This document shows, one piece after another, positions 42,932 to 51,780 of a DNA stretch of 64,000 nt. Origin of the DNA: Deltaproteobacteria bacterium (GTDB lineage: Bacteria > Myxococcota_A > Polyangia > GCA-2747355). The stretch covers positions 1 to 64,000 of the forward strand of contig JACKDQ010000002.1 of assembly GCA_020633415.1 (NCBI GenBank), read 5' to 3'. The first letter of the stretch is position 1. Every line of letters starts with the position of its first letter. Below the pieces are notes generated by a model. That model searched no databases. It saw only the letters and a list, made by a program, of their open reading frames with translations, and was not told where the DNA came from. Position numbers and translations under genes: made by a program.

Positions 42932-44323
42932 TTGATCGTATTGCGGTCTGGCAGTCACAGATCTTCGCTGCGACGGTACGCGCTACCGTTGTTGATCGTC
43001 GCTTGGTTGGGGAGCGGATGCCACACCGCCTCGCCATTGCTTGGTAGAGACGCCGGTGCGCGCTTCGATCGGCGCACCGACGTTGACCTATCGCCAAACG
43101 ATGGCGACGCGCCATGTTTGCCCACGCCCCCACAACAACCTCTAAGGCCTCTGTCCGGCGAGCTCTACTACGAGCAAATCGGACTGGGCGGTATCGCGCT
43201 CGGTGAGGCCGCGGTCGCGGTCGGCCCCAATGGCGACGCGTTGCTCGTCGATACGGGAAACACGAGTCACGCCGCTACCGTATCCCGGCGTTGGATCGCA
43301 TTGACCGCGGCTATGGCACCGAACGCGCCGAATCACCATGTTCTTCTGACCCACTATCACGCCGACCATGTCGATGCGCTGGCGAAGATCATCGACGGGA
43401 TAGGCGCTAGGCCGCGGCTAATCTGGCGGGGGGCTGTCGATCTTTCGGCAGTCAAGGCAGGCACATTTGAGACAATGTGCGCGGCTGCCAAGCGCCTACC
43501 TCATGCGAGTCTATGCCTCGCCCGGGCTGCGGCGTTGGATTGCTCGGCCACCGTTCGGTCGCAGAGTTGTCCCGGGCTCGGATGGGGCAATCTCGACGTC
43601 GAGGGCGATAGCGGGCCTTCCTACCTGTCGCTGGGAAAAGCACGCCTCGATATCATTGCGGTCAACGGCACGATCGGCTCGCACCGCTTCGAGGTCGATG
43701 TCTCTCCCTTTGGCACCGAGCTCAACGACGAAAATGGACGCAGTCTCGTCGCGCTGCTTCGCCTGGGCGATTTCCGTCTCTTGATCAGCGGTGATCTGAC
43801 GGGAGGCGGTAAGGGAACTCCGAACGTAGAGACCTTTTTGCTTTCGCATCTACCCTCGGATGTGGTCGGCGCGGTCGGTGTGGACGTGTTGCATCTCGGA
43901 CACCACGCCAGAGAGACATCGAACAATCAACAGTGGGTCGAGCGCATGCTGCCCGCCGATGGATACTCGCGAAACGCTATCGTTGGCGCGAGCACGGGGC
44001 ACATTGGATCGCCATACGCGTCTGTCCTCGACCGCGTTTCGACGGCGGGCGCGACGCCACGCCTCGGCGAAGGACGGATATGGACGACAACCGTTGCGCC
44101 TCTCGGGGCAACCCATCGAGACCTCGTCGACGCGCGCCTCGGCAGCATTCGCATCCGCACGACCCTGGGCGGCCGCGCATACTTCATACAAGCGATCGGT
44201 GCCGATGAGCGTGTGCTCGCCAGCGAAACGTACGCTTCGGTTGCATCGAAGCTCGCCAACTGCCCGCGTCCGAGCAGCCAGCGACCGGCTCGCTGCAATG
44301 TCAGTGATTGCCAAGCGCCTTGA
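42932..44323 (+). CDS. Metallo-beta-lactamase-fold lipoprotein (ComEC-C-like)
   Basis: About 463 residues. Signal PLLIVAWLGSGC gives a lipobox, followed by the Asp-rich linker. Metal-binding residues are visible in VLLTHYHADHVD (HxHxDH), then SGDLTGGG and LHLGHHA. This layout matches MBL domains at the C-terminus of ComEC, here fused to a lipid anchor. The start is unclear: only TTG codons (42,932 or 42,941) lie at the right place, and the frame is open further upstream. Substrate unknown; outside the cytoplasm. Confidence 0.8.
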   Translation: MIVLRSGSHRSSLRRYALPLLIVAWLGSGCHTASPLLGRDAGARFDRRTDVDLSPNDGDAPCLPTPPQQPLRPLSGELYYEQIGLGGIALGEAAVAVGPNGDALLVDTGNTSHAATVSRRWIALTAAMAPNAPNHHVLLTHYHADHVDALAKIIDGIGARPRLIWRGAVDLSAVKAGTFETMCAAAKRLPHASLCLARAAALDCSATVRSQSCPGLGWGNLDVEGDSGPSYLSLGKARLDIIAVNGTIGSHRFEVDVSPFGTELNDENGRSLVALLRLGDFRLLISGDLTGGGKGTPNVETFLLSHLPSDVVGAVGVDVLHLGHHARETSNNQQWVERMLPADGYSRNAIVGASTGHIGSPYASVLDRVSTAGATPRLGEGRIWTTTVAPLGATHRDLVDARLGSIRIRTTLGGRAYFIQAIGADERVLASETYASVASKLANCPRPSSQRPARCNVSDCQAP

Positions 44324-44742
44324 GCAGCTTGCTGCACCAGGCTGGATGCTTTGGATGCGCCGACTCTGGTTTTGTAAAGCATGCCAATGCGGGTCCCGGT
44401 GGAGTCTGCTGTTCCCCGCCGACAAACGCCTTCAACGCGCTCGTCGATGAGACGCTGACCTCGACCAGCAAGAGCCAATGGACCTATGGCAAGGGGATCG
44501 ACGTTCGCGGCTATCGCTACGTCGTCCTCTATCCCGCTGATAGCCCACTCTTCGACTGCTACATACAGGTTCAATTCCAAGCCACGCAAGCGATGCCTTT
44601 CGCACATGTTGGCGGCACGATTCCGCTGGGTGACGGCGCAAGGCTGCAGGTCGAAGGTGGATTCATGCGCGTGGGCATCCGGATCAACGGCAGCGGTTCG
44701 AGTTGCTCGCGCCGATATGTGGTGGCCGGAATCCAAGAATAG
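44308..44742 (+). CDS. Hypothetical protein with a GYRYV beta domain
   Basis: 144 residues from TTG, overlapping the MBL gene by 16 bases. The segment GIDVRGYRYVVLYP resembles the terminal beta domain of several secreted Cys-rich proteins. It has no clear signal peptide, so it may be the fragment of a larger gene, or its true start may be internal. Function unknown. Confidence 0.45.
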   Translation: MPSALSSLLHQAGCFGCADSGFVKHANAGPGGVCCSPPTNAFNALVDETLTSTSKSQWTYGKGIDVRGYRYVVLYPADSPLFDCYIQVQFQATQAMPFAHVGGTIPLGDGARLQVEGGFMRVGIRINGSGSSCSRRYVVAGIQE

Positions 44743-44835
44743 TGCAAGTCGTGCACCCAACGCGCCTGACAGCGCCGCGTTCGCATCCGCCGGGTCTTCA
44801 GTCCTCAGCGCAGATAGAACAGGGTACCGTGGGAT

Positions 44836-45471
44836 CTAGTTCGCATCGAGCCGACAGATCCGCAGCTGCTCGTCGACCGAAGGCGCCAGCGGCTCGCAAC
44901 GCTTGGCGCACGCTGGGCAGTCGGCCAGTGAGTGGCAGGCGTCGCTTGGCGTCCACGCTGTCCGATTTGCTCTGCACATGTCGAACGTCCCGGGTGCGCA
45001 TTCGAAGGCGATGACGAACCCGGGAATCGCTAGACAGCGCCGTCCTGGACCACAATCCTCGGGACCATCGCAGCCGATCACAATCTGAGGTGAGCCGCGA
45101 TTCGCCGCGTGACAATCGTGGGCAACAGCGGTGGAGCAAACGAACAGTGCGGGCGTTGCATCAACGTTTTGACAGGCGCCACAGACGCTTCCCTTGCTGG
45201 TGTCACAGATCGTGCCCCCGCACGGGACACCGACGCCGGCGTTTACCCCTGCGGCGTCGCTACGAAGATCATCTGCACGAAGACCATCGACCGTGCGGGC
45301 TCCGTCGGCAGCCACCGCATCCATGCTAGAGGTGTGTCGCGAGCCGCATGCCGCCCAGCACAGCAAGGCAACCGTGGCAGCAGCCGCCGGCAGCGTGGCC
45401 GCGCGATAGATGCTCCTCTTCTCGATTCGTGCTGACTCACCTGCGTCGCTGGGCGCTGTCATTAGGGACAT
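44836..45471 (-). CDS. Cys-rich lipoprotein (second of a pair)
   Basis: 211 residues from ATG 45,471. The signal ends in lipobox CWAAC, then an Asp/Ala linker. The mature part has many Cys (SVCGACQN, PEDCGPGRRC, DCPACAKRC), with spacing as in EGF- or Dickkopf-like modules. It overlaps the preceding Cys-rich gene by ten bases, so the two form one operon. The longer frame to 45,846 is antisense to no real N-terminus and lies within the neighbour. Confidence 0.75.
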   Translation of the reverse strand: MSLMTAPSDAGESARIEKRSIYRAATLPAAAATVALLCWAACGSRHTSSMDAVAADGARTVDGLRADDLRSDAAGVNAGVGVPCGGTICDTSKGSVCGACQNVDATPALFVCSTAVAHDCHAANRGSPQIVIGCDGPEDCGPGRRCLAIPGFVIAFECAPGTFDMCRANRTAWTPSDACHSLADCPACAKRCEPLAPSVDEQLRICRLDAN

Positions 45472-46178
45472 CCGGCCATCGCCAGCTTGCACTGCTGGAC
45501 GCTGGAGAATGGCGCTGCGCCGCCACTTTTGCACGAAGGCCCGACGCACCGACAGCCGACGCCCATCGTCACGCATGAGCTGCCGTCCCATTTTGCGCCG
45601 GGCACCGGTTGGCTGCACGTTCCGATCACCGGCACGGTGGCGATCTGAGCCGCACAGGCGCCGCAGCGCTTGAAGGCACGATTGCAGCTCGCGCGATCGA
45701 CGAAAGGCCCGCGGGCGATGCTGCCACAGTCTTTGCCAACCGCGGTGCAACCCGCCTCCATCGCCTTGCATGCCTGCCCGTCCCACTTGTGCCCGCTCGG
45801 TTGAGAGATGCACGGGCCGAAGGACCGACAGTCTTGCGCTTGGCACCCAACCACACCAGCGTCGGGCGGACGCGTGCTGAGGTCCGGAAAAATGACCGGC
45901 GTCGTATCAGCATCAGGCTTGGTGTTGCTGGCAAGATCCGGTGCCCGCTTGGCATCCACTGCGCTGGCGGCGTCAATCGGTTGAGCCGCGTCGGACGCCG
46001 TATTCGCGTCGCGTGGGCGGTCGAGATCTGACTGGGGCATCGTCTCGGTCGAAACGGCGTCGCTAGCAGCCCTAGACCTGCTGTCTGCGCCCGCCCCACT
46101 GCTGGCGCTGCAGCCAGCTCCACTGCTGAGCTGGCCGTAGGCGATCATCGCCAGTAGTGCGCATCTATATCGCGGCAT
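45462..46178 (-). CDS. Cys-rich lipoprotein with tandem 45-residue repeats
   Basis: 238 residues. Lipobox SGAGC and a long Asp/Ala-rich linker (residues 25-110). The mature half has two similar units of about 45 residues, beginning HKWDGQACKAMEAGC and AKWDGSSCVTMGVGC and each ending in CxxAFKRC/CKLAMAGC, with eight or more Cys. It is first of a two-gene operon with 44,836-45,471. Probably a disulfide-stabilised surface protein. Confidence 0.8.
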   Translation of the reverse strand: MPRYRCALLAMIAYGQLSSGAGCSASSGAGADSRSRAASDAVSTETMPQSDLDRPRDANTASDAAQPIDAASAVDAKRAPDLASNTKPDADTTPVIFPDLSTRPPDAGVVGCQAQDCRSFGPCISQPSGHKWDGQACKAMEAGCTAVGKDCGSIARGPFVDRASCNRAFKRCGACAAQIATVPVIGTCSQPVPGAKWDGSSCVTMGVGCRCVGPSCKSGGAAPFSSVQQCKLAMAGCP

Positions 46179-46396
46179 CGATTACTCCTCGTCCGCCCTC
46201 TGATGGCGGCTAATCCCTTGTCGGTTTGCTAGCAGCTGTGCGCCTGATCGGGTGCAGTTGCGAAGTACGGCCTACTGCGAGGATCATTCCCGTCGGCATC
46301 CGTACGGCGTACGAGCCTCGTTGCCCACCGCATCACTGCCAAACATCGCGCGCGATCTCCGCGACGCACTCAATCGGCGGCGAAAGCGCGCGTGAC

Positions 46397-47914
46397 TCAG
46401 CGCAAGCTCTCGTTGGCAAGCTCTTGATCCATTGCACCGAGCCCACCGATATACGCCTTGTTGAAGGTAATATAGCTGCTGAACTTGCTGCGCAGGATCC
46501 GCAGAAACTGTAGCTCGAGTCGTTGGTCAACGGCCTTGATCTGCCGGTCTTGCAGCGTGACTTTGCAGGTGGCCGCCGTGTCCTTGACGACTTTGAGCGA
46601 CGCGATATCGATCTTGTATTCTTGCTTGTAGAACTTGATCAGCGCGCCGTAGCTCATGTGATTAAGGAAGGCCATGCTCGTGCCGGCCCAGTTGCGCCAG
46701 CGGAAGGGAGAGCCGTTTTTGTGCTCGGTCATTAATGCCTTTTGCTCGGGCATCGACTTACCCTCGTACCAGGCCATCTTTCGCAGATGCAAAATGTTGG
46801 TGCTGTTGACCATTGGGTCCGGCACATGGCCCGCTGAAGTCTGCGGTTCGCCGGTGCCACCACCAGCGATTACCACGGCAGGTCCGCCTTCGCTGTACAT
46901 CACGTCCATCGCTGGATGCATGCGCGGATTCGGCAGTTTTGTCTCAAGCCAGCCCTTCCGATTCATGTCGTAGATATGAACCTCCTCCATCGGCTCGCCG
47001 AGCGTCACGCGGTCGTTCTTCTTGTCGAACTTGCTGCTGCCACCAGCCACGATCAGATATTTGTCGTTGACGACATTTCCGCAGTCGTCAATACGCACAT
47101 CCTCGGCGTAGCGCACCTGCCCACCAAAGCGGCCGATCGGTAGCTGGCTGAGTCCTGGGTAGCGCTCCTCGATGGCTCTCGGGCTGAGCCATCTTTGGGT
47201 GTCTTGGTCGAAGAGCATCACGTCGCGTGCTGCTTGACCCTCTCGGGCGATGCCCCCCAGGGCGAAAATCTCCTTGCCGGCGCGCGTGATCATCGGCGCG
47301 ACGCGGGCCAGCGGCATATCGGGCATCTCGACAAACGTTTTTTCTAAGTGGTTGAATGCGAATGCTCTCTGTTGAGCCTCCACGTGAAGATTGTGGGACT
47401 GGGTGGCTTCACTCGAGGTCGACCCGCCGGCAATCACGGTTAGCGTGGCATCACCGCCGGCGCCCTGGAACTTGATCAGGTTTGAGCTGCTGCTGCTGCT
47501 GCGGGGGGCCAACAGTTGTGCAGGGATGTTCTGACGACTGATTGCACCGGTGCCGAGCTGATAATATTTCAGGGAGATCTGGCCATCAGCTCTCTCGCCC
47601 AGATTGAACTCCCATCCGGCCGCAATGGTTTCGAGCTTGTTTTTGCCACGCAGCGCGAGGTTCGGGTTGTGATACAGGCTTTGGCTTACCGCCCAGAAGG
47701 TGCGGTGAGCGCTGCCAGTCGCGTGTACGTTTTCCGAGAACCGCTTGACGGTGTAACGCTGTCCGACACCTTTGGCGTAATGGTTGAGCTTGTAAAAGAT
47801 GGGATCAAAGGGCGCGCCCTTGCTGGTTACGCGGAAGGGAAGTCTCTTTAGCGACTCCCCGAAGGCGGCGTTGCCGCCCACCGTAAAAATGGCAACCGCC
47901 AGGACGAGCTTCAT
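46397..47914 (-). CDS. Kelch-repeat secreted protein
   Basis: 505 residues from ATG 47,914. Signal MKLVLAVAIFTVGGNAAFG is present. From about residue 200 there are kelch-like units with GG pairs and downstream Trp (EIFALGGIA, KYLIVAGGSS, AVVIAGGGTG), forming most of a beta-propeller. A run of six Ser lies near 147. The C-terminal 100 residues are helical and basic. Function unknown, perhaps surface binding. Confidence 0.8.
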   Translation of the reverse strand: MKLVLAVAIFTVGGNAAFGESLKRLPFRVTSKGAPFDPIFYKLNHYAKGVGQRYTVKRFSENVHATGSAHRTFWAVSQSLYHNPNLALRGKNKLETIAAGWEFNLGERADGQISLKYYQLGTGAISRQNIPAQLLAPRSSSSSSNLIKFQGAGGDATLTVIAGGSTSSEATQSHNLHVEAQQRAFAFNHLEKTFVEMPDMPLARVAPMITRAGKEIFALGGIAREGQAARDVMLFDQDTQRWLSPRAIEERYPGLSQLPIGRFGGQVRYAEDVRIDDCGNVVNDKYLIVAGGSSKFDKKNDRVTLGEPMEEVHIYDMNRKGWLETKLPNPRMHPAMDVMYSEGGPAVVIAGGGTGEPQTSAGHVPDPMVNSTNILHLRKMAWYEGKSMPEQKALMTEHKNGSPFRWRNWAGTSMAFLNHMSYGALIKFYKQEYKIDIASLKVVKDTAATCKVTLQDRQIKAVDQRLELQFLRILRSKFSSYITFNKAYIGGLGAMDQELANESLR

Positions 47915-48186
47915 TGGCGTGTTCGATCGCGGGTACATTCAGTGCCTCCTGCCCTCCTAACGCAGCAACCGCCGTGCCACATCGATCGCAGGTTAATTCG
48001 TGAGGATAGCGGTCGACGTCAGCGCGCGGGTTGGCAGCCTGGATAGCGCGGCCGTCAAACAGCGTACGACGACTACTTCAGCAACAGCCGTCGAGATAGC
48101 GTTCGCGGGTCGATCACGTCGTCGACAGGGAGGCTGTCATCTTGAAGACCTCGCACCGCGCTCTCTCTGCATTAGAGGCGATGCCG

Positions 48187-49377
48187 TCAAAAACTTTGGC
48201 AGCGAGAGACCAAGAATGCGCCAAACCCCGTCGCATAGATGCTCGATCTGCCGTAGCGGCCTCCGCCCAGGTGTTTCTGCTTCACGGTGATGTCGTGGAT
48301 CCGACAAAACGGTTCACGATCCTTTTTGACCATGATCGTGGCGTGCTTGACGCGCTCGATCGGCCGGTTGGCCGCGTCGCGTTTGATCCGCCAACTGGGT
48401 TTGAATACACCATAGCGGCGCATGTGCAGACCACGTTGCCCGGCCTGGCGGCGAAGCAGTGCAGCAATGGCCGCGTCTTTGTGGGGCGCGTGATCGTCCC
48501 ACGTGCTGATCGCGGCGCGCTTTTTCAGTGCGGCGACAAAGCGGGCGTGAAGTTTCTGCGCCGCCGCGTTCGCGGACAATGCGGGAAGTCCGACGATCTC
48601 TGCGATCTTTTCGGCATTGCCAGCGAGGCGAGTGACGAGCTCGCCCGTGTTATTCAAGATCGCGTAGTGCGAAACGAGCAGCTCGCCCTTCCGCTCGAGC
48701 AGGTCGACCGCACGGCTCCATTCGCCGGCGTCATCGCGCTGGGCTTTGGCGAGCGACCCGCCAATAAACGCGTTCCAGTAGCTGTCGCGCTGCTCAGCGA
48801 GGTCACAGAAGTCGTTCACGTCGGCACGCGCCGCGCGATAGGTCGGGCACTTTTTGGCCAACGCTGCGATGGGGCCAAGGATCTGCGCGCGCAGTTTCTG
48901 CGTTTCAGCGGCCAGTGAGCCAACCTCTCGGTCGTTGAGTGGGCGCCCGAAGGTGCTGAGGTACTCGCCGTACTGCGCCTGCTTTCCCGCGCGCAGCACA
49001 ACAAACGCACGCAAGTGAATGCCGCGCTCGAACTCGCGCTTTAGTCTGCGACGCTCCTCCTCGGCGACCTTGACCAGTTGCTGTTGTTTGAGCTCCCCGG
49101 CGGCGATGGCCTGCTTCTGCAGCAGCCACTCCCTGCCCTCGGCAATTTCGGGCTGCGCCTTGTCCTCAGCCGACAGCACCTCAAGACGCGCGAGCGACTT
49201 GGCGATCGATCGGCGGCAGCCAGCCGGGCGCCCTACCGGGCCGCAGGCGAACCGCCGGGTGTATTCGATCGATCGCAGTGCGACCTGAACCTCGGCGCTC
49301 CGCGATCGTTCCTGAGCGCCGATCGCGGCCGAAAGAAACATCAGCGCACAGCCTGTGATGATGCCAATTGGGTGCAC
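48187..49377 (-). CDS. Secreted coiled-coil protein, unknown function
   Basis: 396 residues from GTG 49,377, with GAGGGGG about eight bases upstream. Signal GIITGCALMFLSAAIGAQ is clear. The middle is helical and highly charged (KVAEEERRRLKREFERG), suggesting a coiled coil. Two Cys pairs (FACGPVGRPAGC and CPTYRAARADVNDFC) lie in the mature region. The C-terminal part is basic. I do not recognise it. Confidence 0.7.
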   Translation of the reverse strand: MHPIGIITGCALMFLSAAIGAQERSRSAEVQVALRSIEYTRRFACGPVGRPAGCRRSIAKSLARLEVLSAEDKAQPEIAEGREWLLQKQAIAAGELKQQQLVKVAEEERRRLKREFERGIHLRAFVVLRAGKQAQYGEYLSTFGRPLNDREVGSLAAETQKLRAQILGPIAALAKKCPTYRAARADVNDFCDLAEQRDSYWNAFIGGSLAKAQRDDAGEWSRAVDLLERKGELLVSHYAILNNTGELVTRLAGNAEKIAEIVGLPALSANAAAQKLHARFVAALKKRAAISTWDDHAPHKDAAIAALLRRQAGQRGLHMRRYGVFKPSWRIKRDAANRPIERVKHATIMVKKDREPFCRIHDITVKQKHLGGGRYGRSSIYATGFGAFLVSRCQSF

Positions 49378-50038
49378 GGTGGTTCCCCCTCGACGCTTTG
49401 CTACGCGGGGGTCGCGCAATCCCTCCTACTGCGAAGCAGCAGCAATCGCCGGAGCAAAGCAAAGGCAGGGGTTGCGAAAGAAAAAAGTCAGCGATCGCAG
49501 GTCGTACCGCGTACGACGAAACTTCGTGGGCTGTGCGACCGCCGACACAAGGGCCACTGGGGCTAGCTAGTGGCTTCGTACAGTGAACGAAACATTAGAC
49601 GGGACAAGAACCATGCGTAAGAGGAGCCGACACCGCCATCAGCCGATTCGCATCGCTGGCGTGATACCCGCACCCTATCTCCCTCTCTCGATGCGAAGGA
49701 CCCGCTTCCCTCTGAGCTCTGGGCTGGGCCGATGCCTGGGCGAGCGGGATTTCTGCGCCGGATCTTTGCCACCAGCTGAGCAGCGGCGATGCGCGGTACA
49801 TTACTTTTTCTTCCCTCCGAGCTAGCCGACCATCCTGTGGGGGCCGACATCCTTTGCCTCCCTGCAGAACACCACAGCAATGCCAGAAAAGGTTCTGCGG
49901 CAGCTCGAGTAGCCGCCGGGGCGTCGATCTGAATCGCGTGAAGCGACGAACCACAATGATATCGACCGTAGCGATTTGGCATCAACATTGCTGAGCTTTT
50001 ACTCGGATAACAAACCATGCCCGGATCAGCACCAGCAC
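49378..50038. other. Intergenic region without a recognised gene
   Basis: About 660 bases. Frames on both strands exist but lack signal peptides, known motifs or good ribosome sites. It must hold the promoters of the divergent genes on both sides. Nothing further is seen. Confidence 0.5.
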
Positions 50039-50050
50039 GGGGGGGGGGGG
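50039..50050 (+). repeat. G12 homopolymer at a start site
   Basis: Twelve consecutive G lie six bases before the ATG at 50,057 and form its Shine-Dalgarno region. Long G tracts change length easily during replication, so translation of the next gene may vary between cells. Confidence 0.8.
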
Positions 50051-50056
50051 AAGACA

Positions 50057-50590
50057 ATGTTATGGCGCTTGCTCTTTATCGGTTCCGTCTTGCTGACGGT
50101 GTGTAGCACCAGTGAAGCCGAACAGAATCACTACCAGGTTCGGCGATATAAGAAACGGACGGGCTCAGTGCACGACGTAGCGCTCGGCGTCGACTGTGCA
50201 CCGCTTGGCTACTACGGTTCGGGAAAGAAACTCACGCTTTCCGTACAAGACGAGCGGCAGTTCGCGCGAGCCTACGCTCCGTGGCAGTCGCGGAAAAATG
50301 GCATACCAAACTACGTCAGCGTGTCAGACCCAGTGAGACGGGCCATCAACGAAGGCCAGCCATTTCGCGTGATCTACGAACTCGCCCAAACGCGCCCGCA
50401 GATCCCGCAAGCGTTTCGTTCGTTGGGCGACTTCGCTTGGAAATTGAGCACGTCCGCGTTTGTCGAGGTCAAACTGCCCGGCAACAAGATACTTCGACAC
50501 GAGTTGCGCGGCGCGATCGACGGTTATTCGCTCGAACGTGCAACGGAGCGCCCGATCGGTCTCCTGCTGCAAGCACTCCCCAGTGAGTAG
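50057..50590 (+). CDS. Small secreted protein behind a G12 tract
   Basis: 177 residues from ATG 50,057. Signal LLFIGSVLLTVCSTSEAEQ is present; the Cys may also act as a poor lipobox. The mature part is mixed, with a possible helical bundle at the end. The upstream open frame (from 49,976) would translate the G tract as glycine, so a tract-length change would not shift this start but could change ribosome binding. Function unknown. Confidence 0.65.
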   Translation: MLWRLLFIGSVLLTVCSTSEAEQNHYQVRRYKKRTGSVHDVALGVDCAPLGYYGSGKKLTLSVQDERQFARAYAPWQSRKNGIPNYVSVSDPVRRAINEGQPFRVIYELAQTRPQIPQAFRSLGDFAWKLSTSAFVEVKLPGNKILRHELRGAIDGYSLERATERPIGLLLQALPSE

Positions 50591-50618
50591 TGGGCCAGCG
50601 AGCGCTTGGCCCCGAGCG

Positions 50619-51617
50619 TCACGGCTGCCGCTGGATGTCGACGATGTAATCGCCGCCGCCCACCGGGATGCCGGTGTCGGTCGGCGCGACGATCAATAAG
50701 ACCTGTTGGCCGGCGGTCAGTTGGCGCGTCGCCCATCCGGTAGCCACGCACTGCTCTTGCGAAACCGCGCCGTCCGCCGGGCAACCGTCAAGGAGGACGA
50801 GGTAGCTGTTCTGGCGCGTCGAGCGGCGAATGTCGAAGACATAGTTGCCGTCGCGCGGAGCCGTCCACCAGTGCTCGGCGTCCGGCGCCCCACGCGTGCC
50901 GCAGGCAGCAAAGTCTCGGCCCATGCCGTAGGTTGTCCCGACGAAGACCCCCTTGCCGACCCGGGAAACGGGTTGGCCTGGCGCAGGGCAGCCCCGCTTG
51001 GGCCCCGTCGCGCAGGCGAGCAGCCCGGCGCGTGCCGCCTTTAGGAGCTCGTTTCCGGCACATCGCGCGGTCTCAGCGTCGCGGGTATCGAGACAGGCGC
51101 CGATCCGTTGGGCGCGGTCTGCGGCGGCGCAGTTCACGCCTTGCAGGCAGCTGATGTAGTTCTGGTCCGCCTGCGCCTCGCAAGCGAACGCAGCGAGAAC
51201 TTCGGCCTTCGTGGCTAAACCACTCGCCACGTGCTGTTCGACCAGCGCGAGCTGACAATCGCGCACGAAGGCATGGACGCGCGACGCGTTGATACAGGCG
51301 CTGACCAATGGCCCCTCGTAGCGGCAAGGGCACCAGGCCGACATGTAGCGCTCGACGTTGACGAAGCTTTGCTCGACGGCGCGTCGCAGCGGCGCTTGAT
51401 CTTGGGTCGAGTCGACAGCTGCCGCATCAGCCGCGCTGGCGTCTGCGCGCAGAAGCTGCGCATCGGCGAAAGCCCTTGCATCCTTCGCTCCGGCGTCGTC
51501 GACGCGAGAGGTTGAGTCTGAACAGCCGAGTTGCGCCAAAAGGAAAAGCGCCGCACCTGCGCCAAGCAAACACGATGCTGGACGAAGTGGGGCGCGGGGG
51601 CGATGTGTTACGTTCAT
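50619..51617 (-). CDS. Cys-rich lipoprotein with a C-terminal beta domain
   Basis: 332 residues from ATG 51,617. Lipobox LAQLGC, then the typical Asp/Ala linker. A helical Cys-containing middle (CRYEGPLVSACINASRVHAF) is followed from about 245 by a beta domain (GNYVFDIRRSTRQNSYLVLL) that resembles the PPC-like module of the gene at 38,116. Probably surface-exposed. Function unknown. Confidence 0.75.
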   Translation of the reverse strand: MNVTHRPRAPLRPASCLLGAGAALFLLAQLGCSDSTSRVDDAGAKDARAFADAQLLRADASAADAAAVDSTQDQAPLRRAVEQSFVNVERYMSAWCPCRYEGPLVSACINASRVHAFVRDCQLALVEQHVASGLATKAEVLAAFACEAQADQNYISCLQGVNCAAADRAQRIGACLDTRDAETARCAGNELLKAARAGLLACATGPKRGCPAPGQPVSRVGKGVFVGTTYGMGRDFAACGTRGAPDAEHWWTAPRDGNYVFDIRRSTRQNSYLVLLDGCPADGAVSQEQCVATGWATRQLTAGQQVLLIVAPTDTGIPVGGGDYIVDIQRQP

Positions 51618-51780
51618 TTTGACTCCTTGGTGGCGGCGCAGGCGCGCGCGCAATTCAATACATCTTCTACTTCACGCGATGGCCCGTGCGGACCGTTGGG
51701 CCCAATTGCCGAACAGACGAGGTTCGGCGAATTGGACCAGATCTCGAGATTCGCCTCGGTGCGCAGCGGCCATAACTGCG

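Noticed and set aside
49563..50057. Minus-strand 164-residue frame
   Set aside because: It translates the G12 tract and intergenic sequence; no signal peptide or motif.
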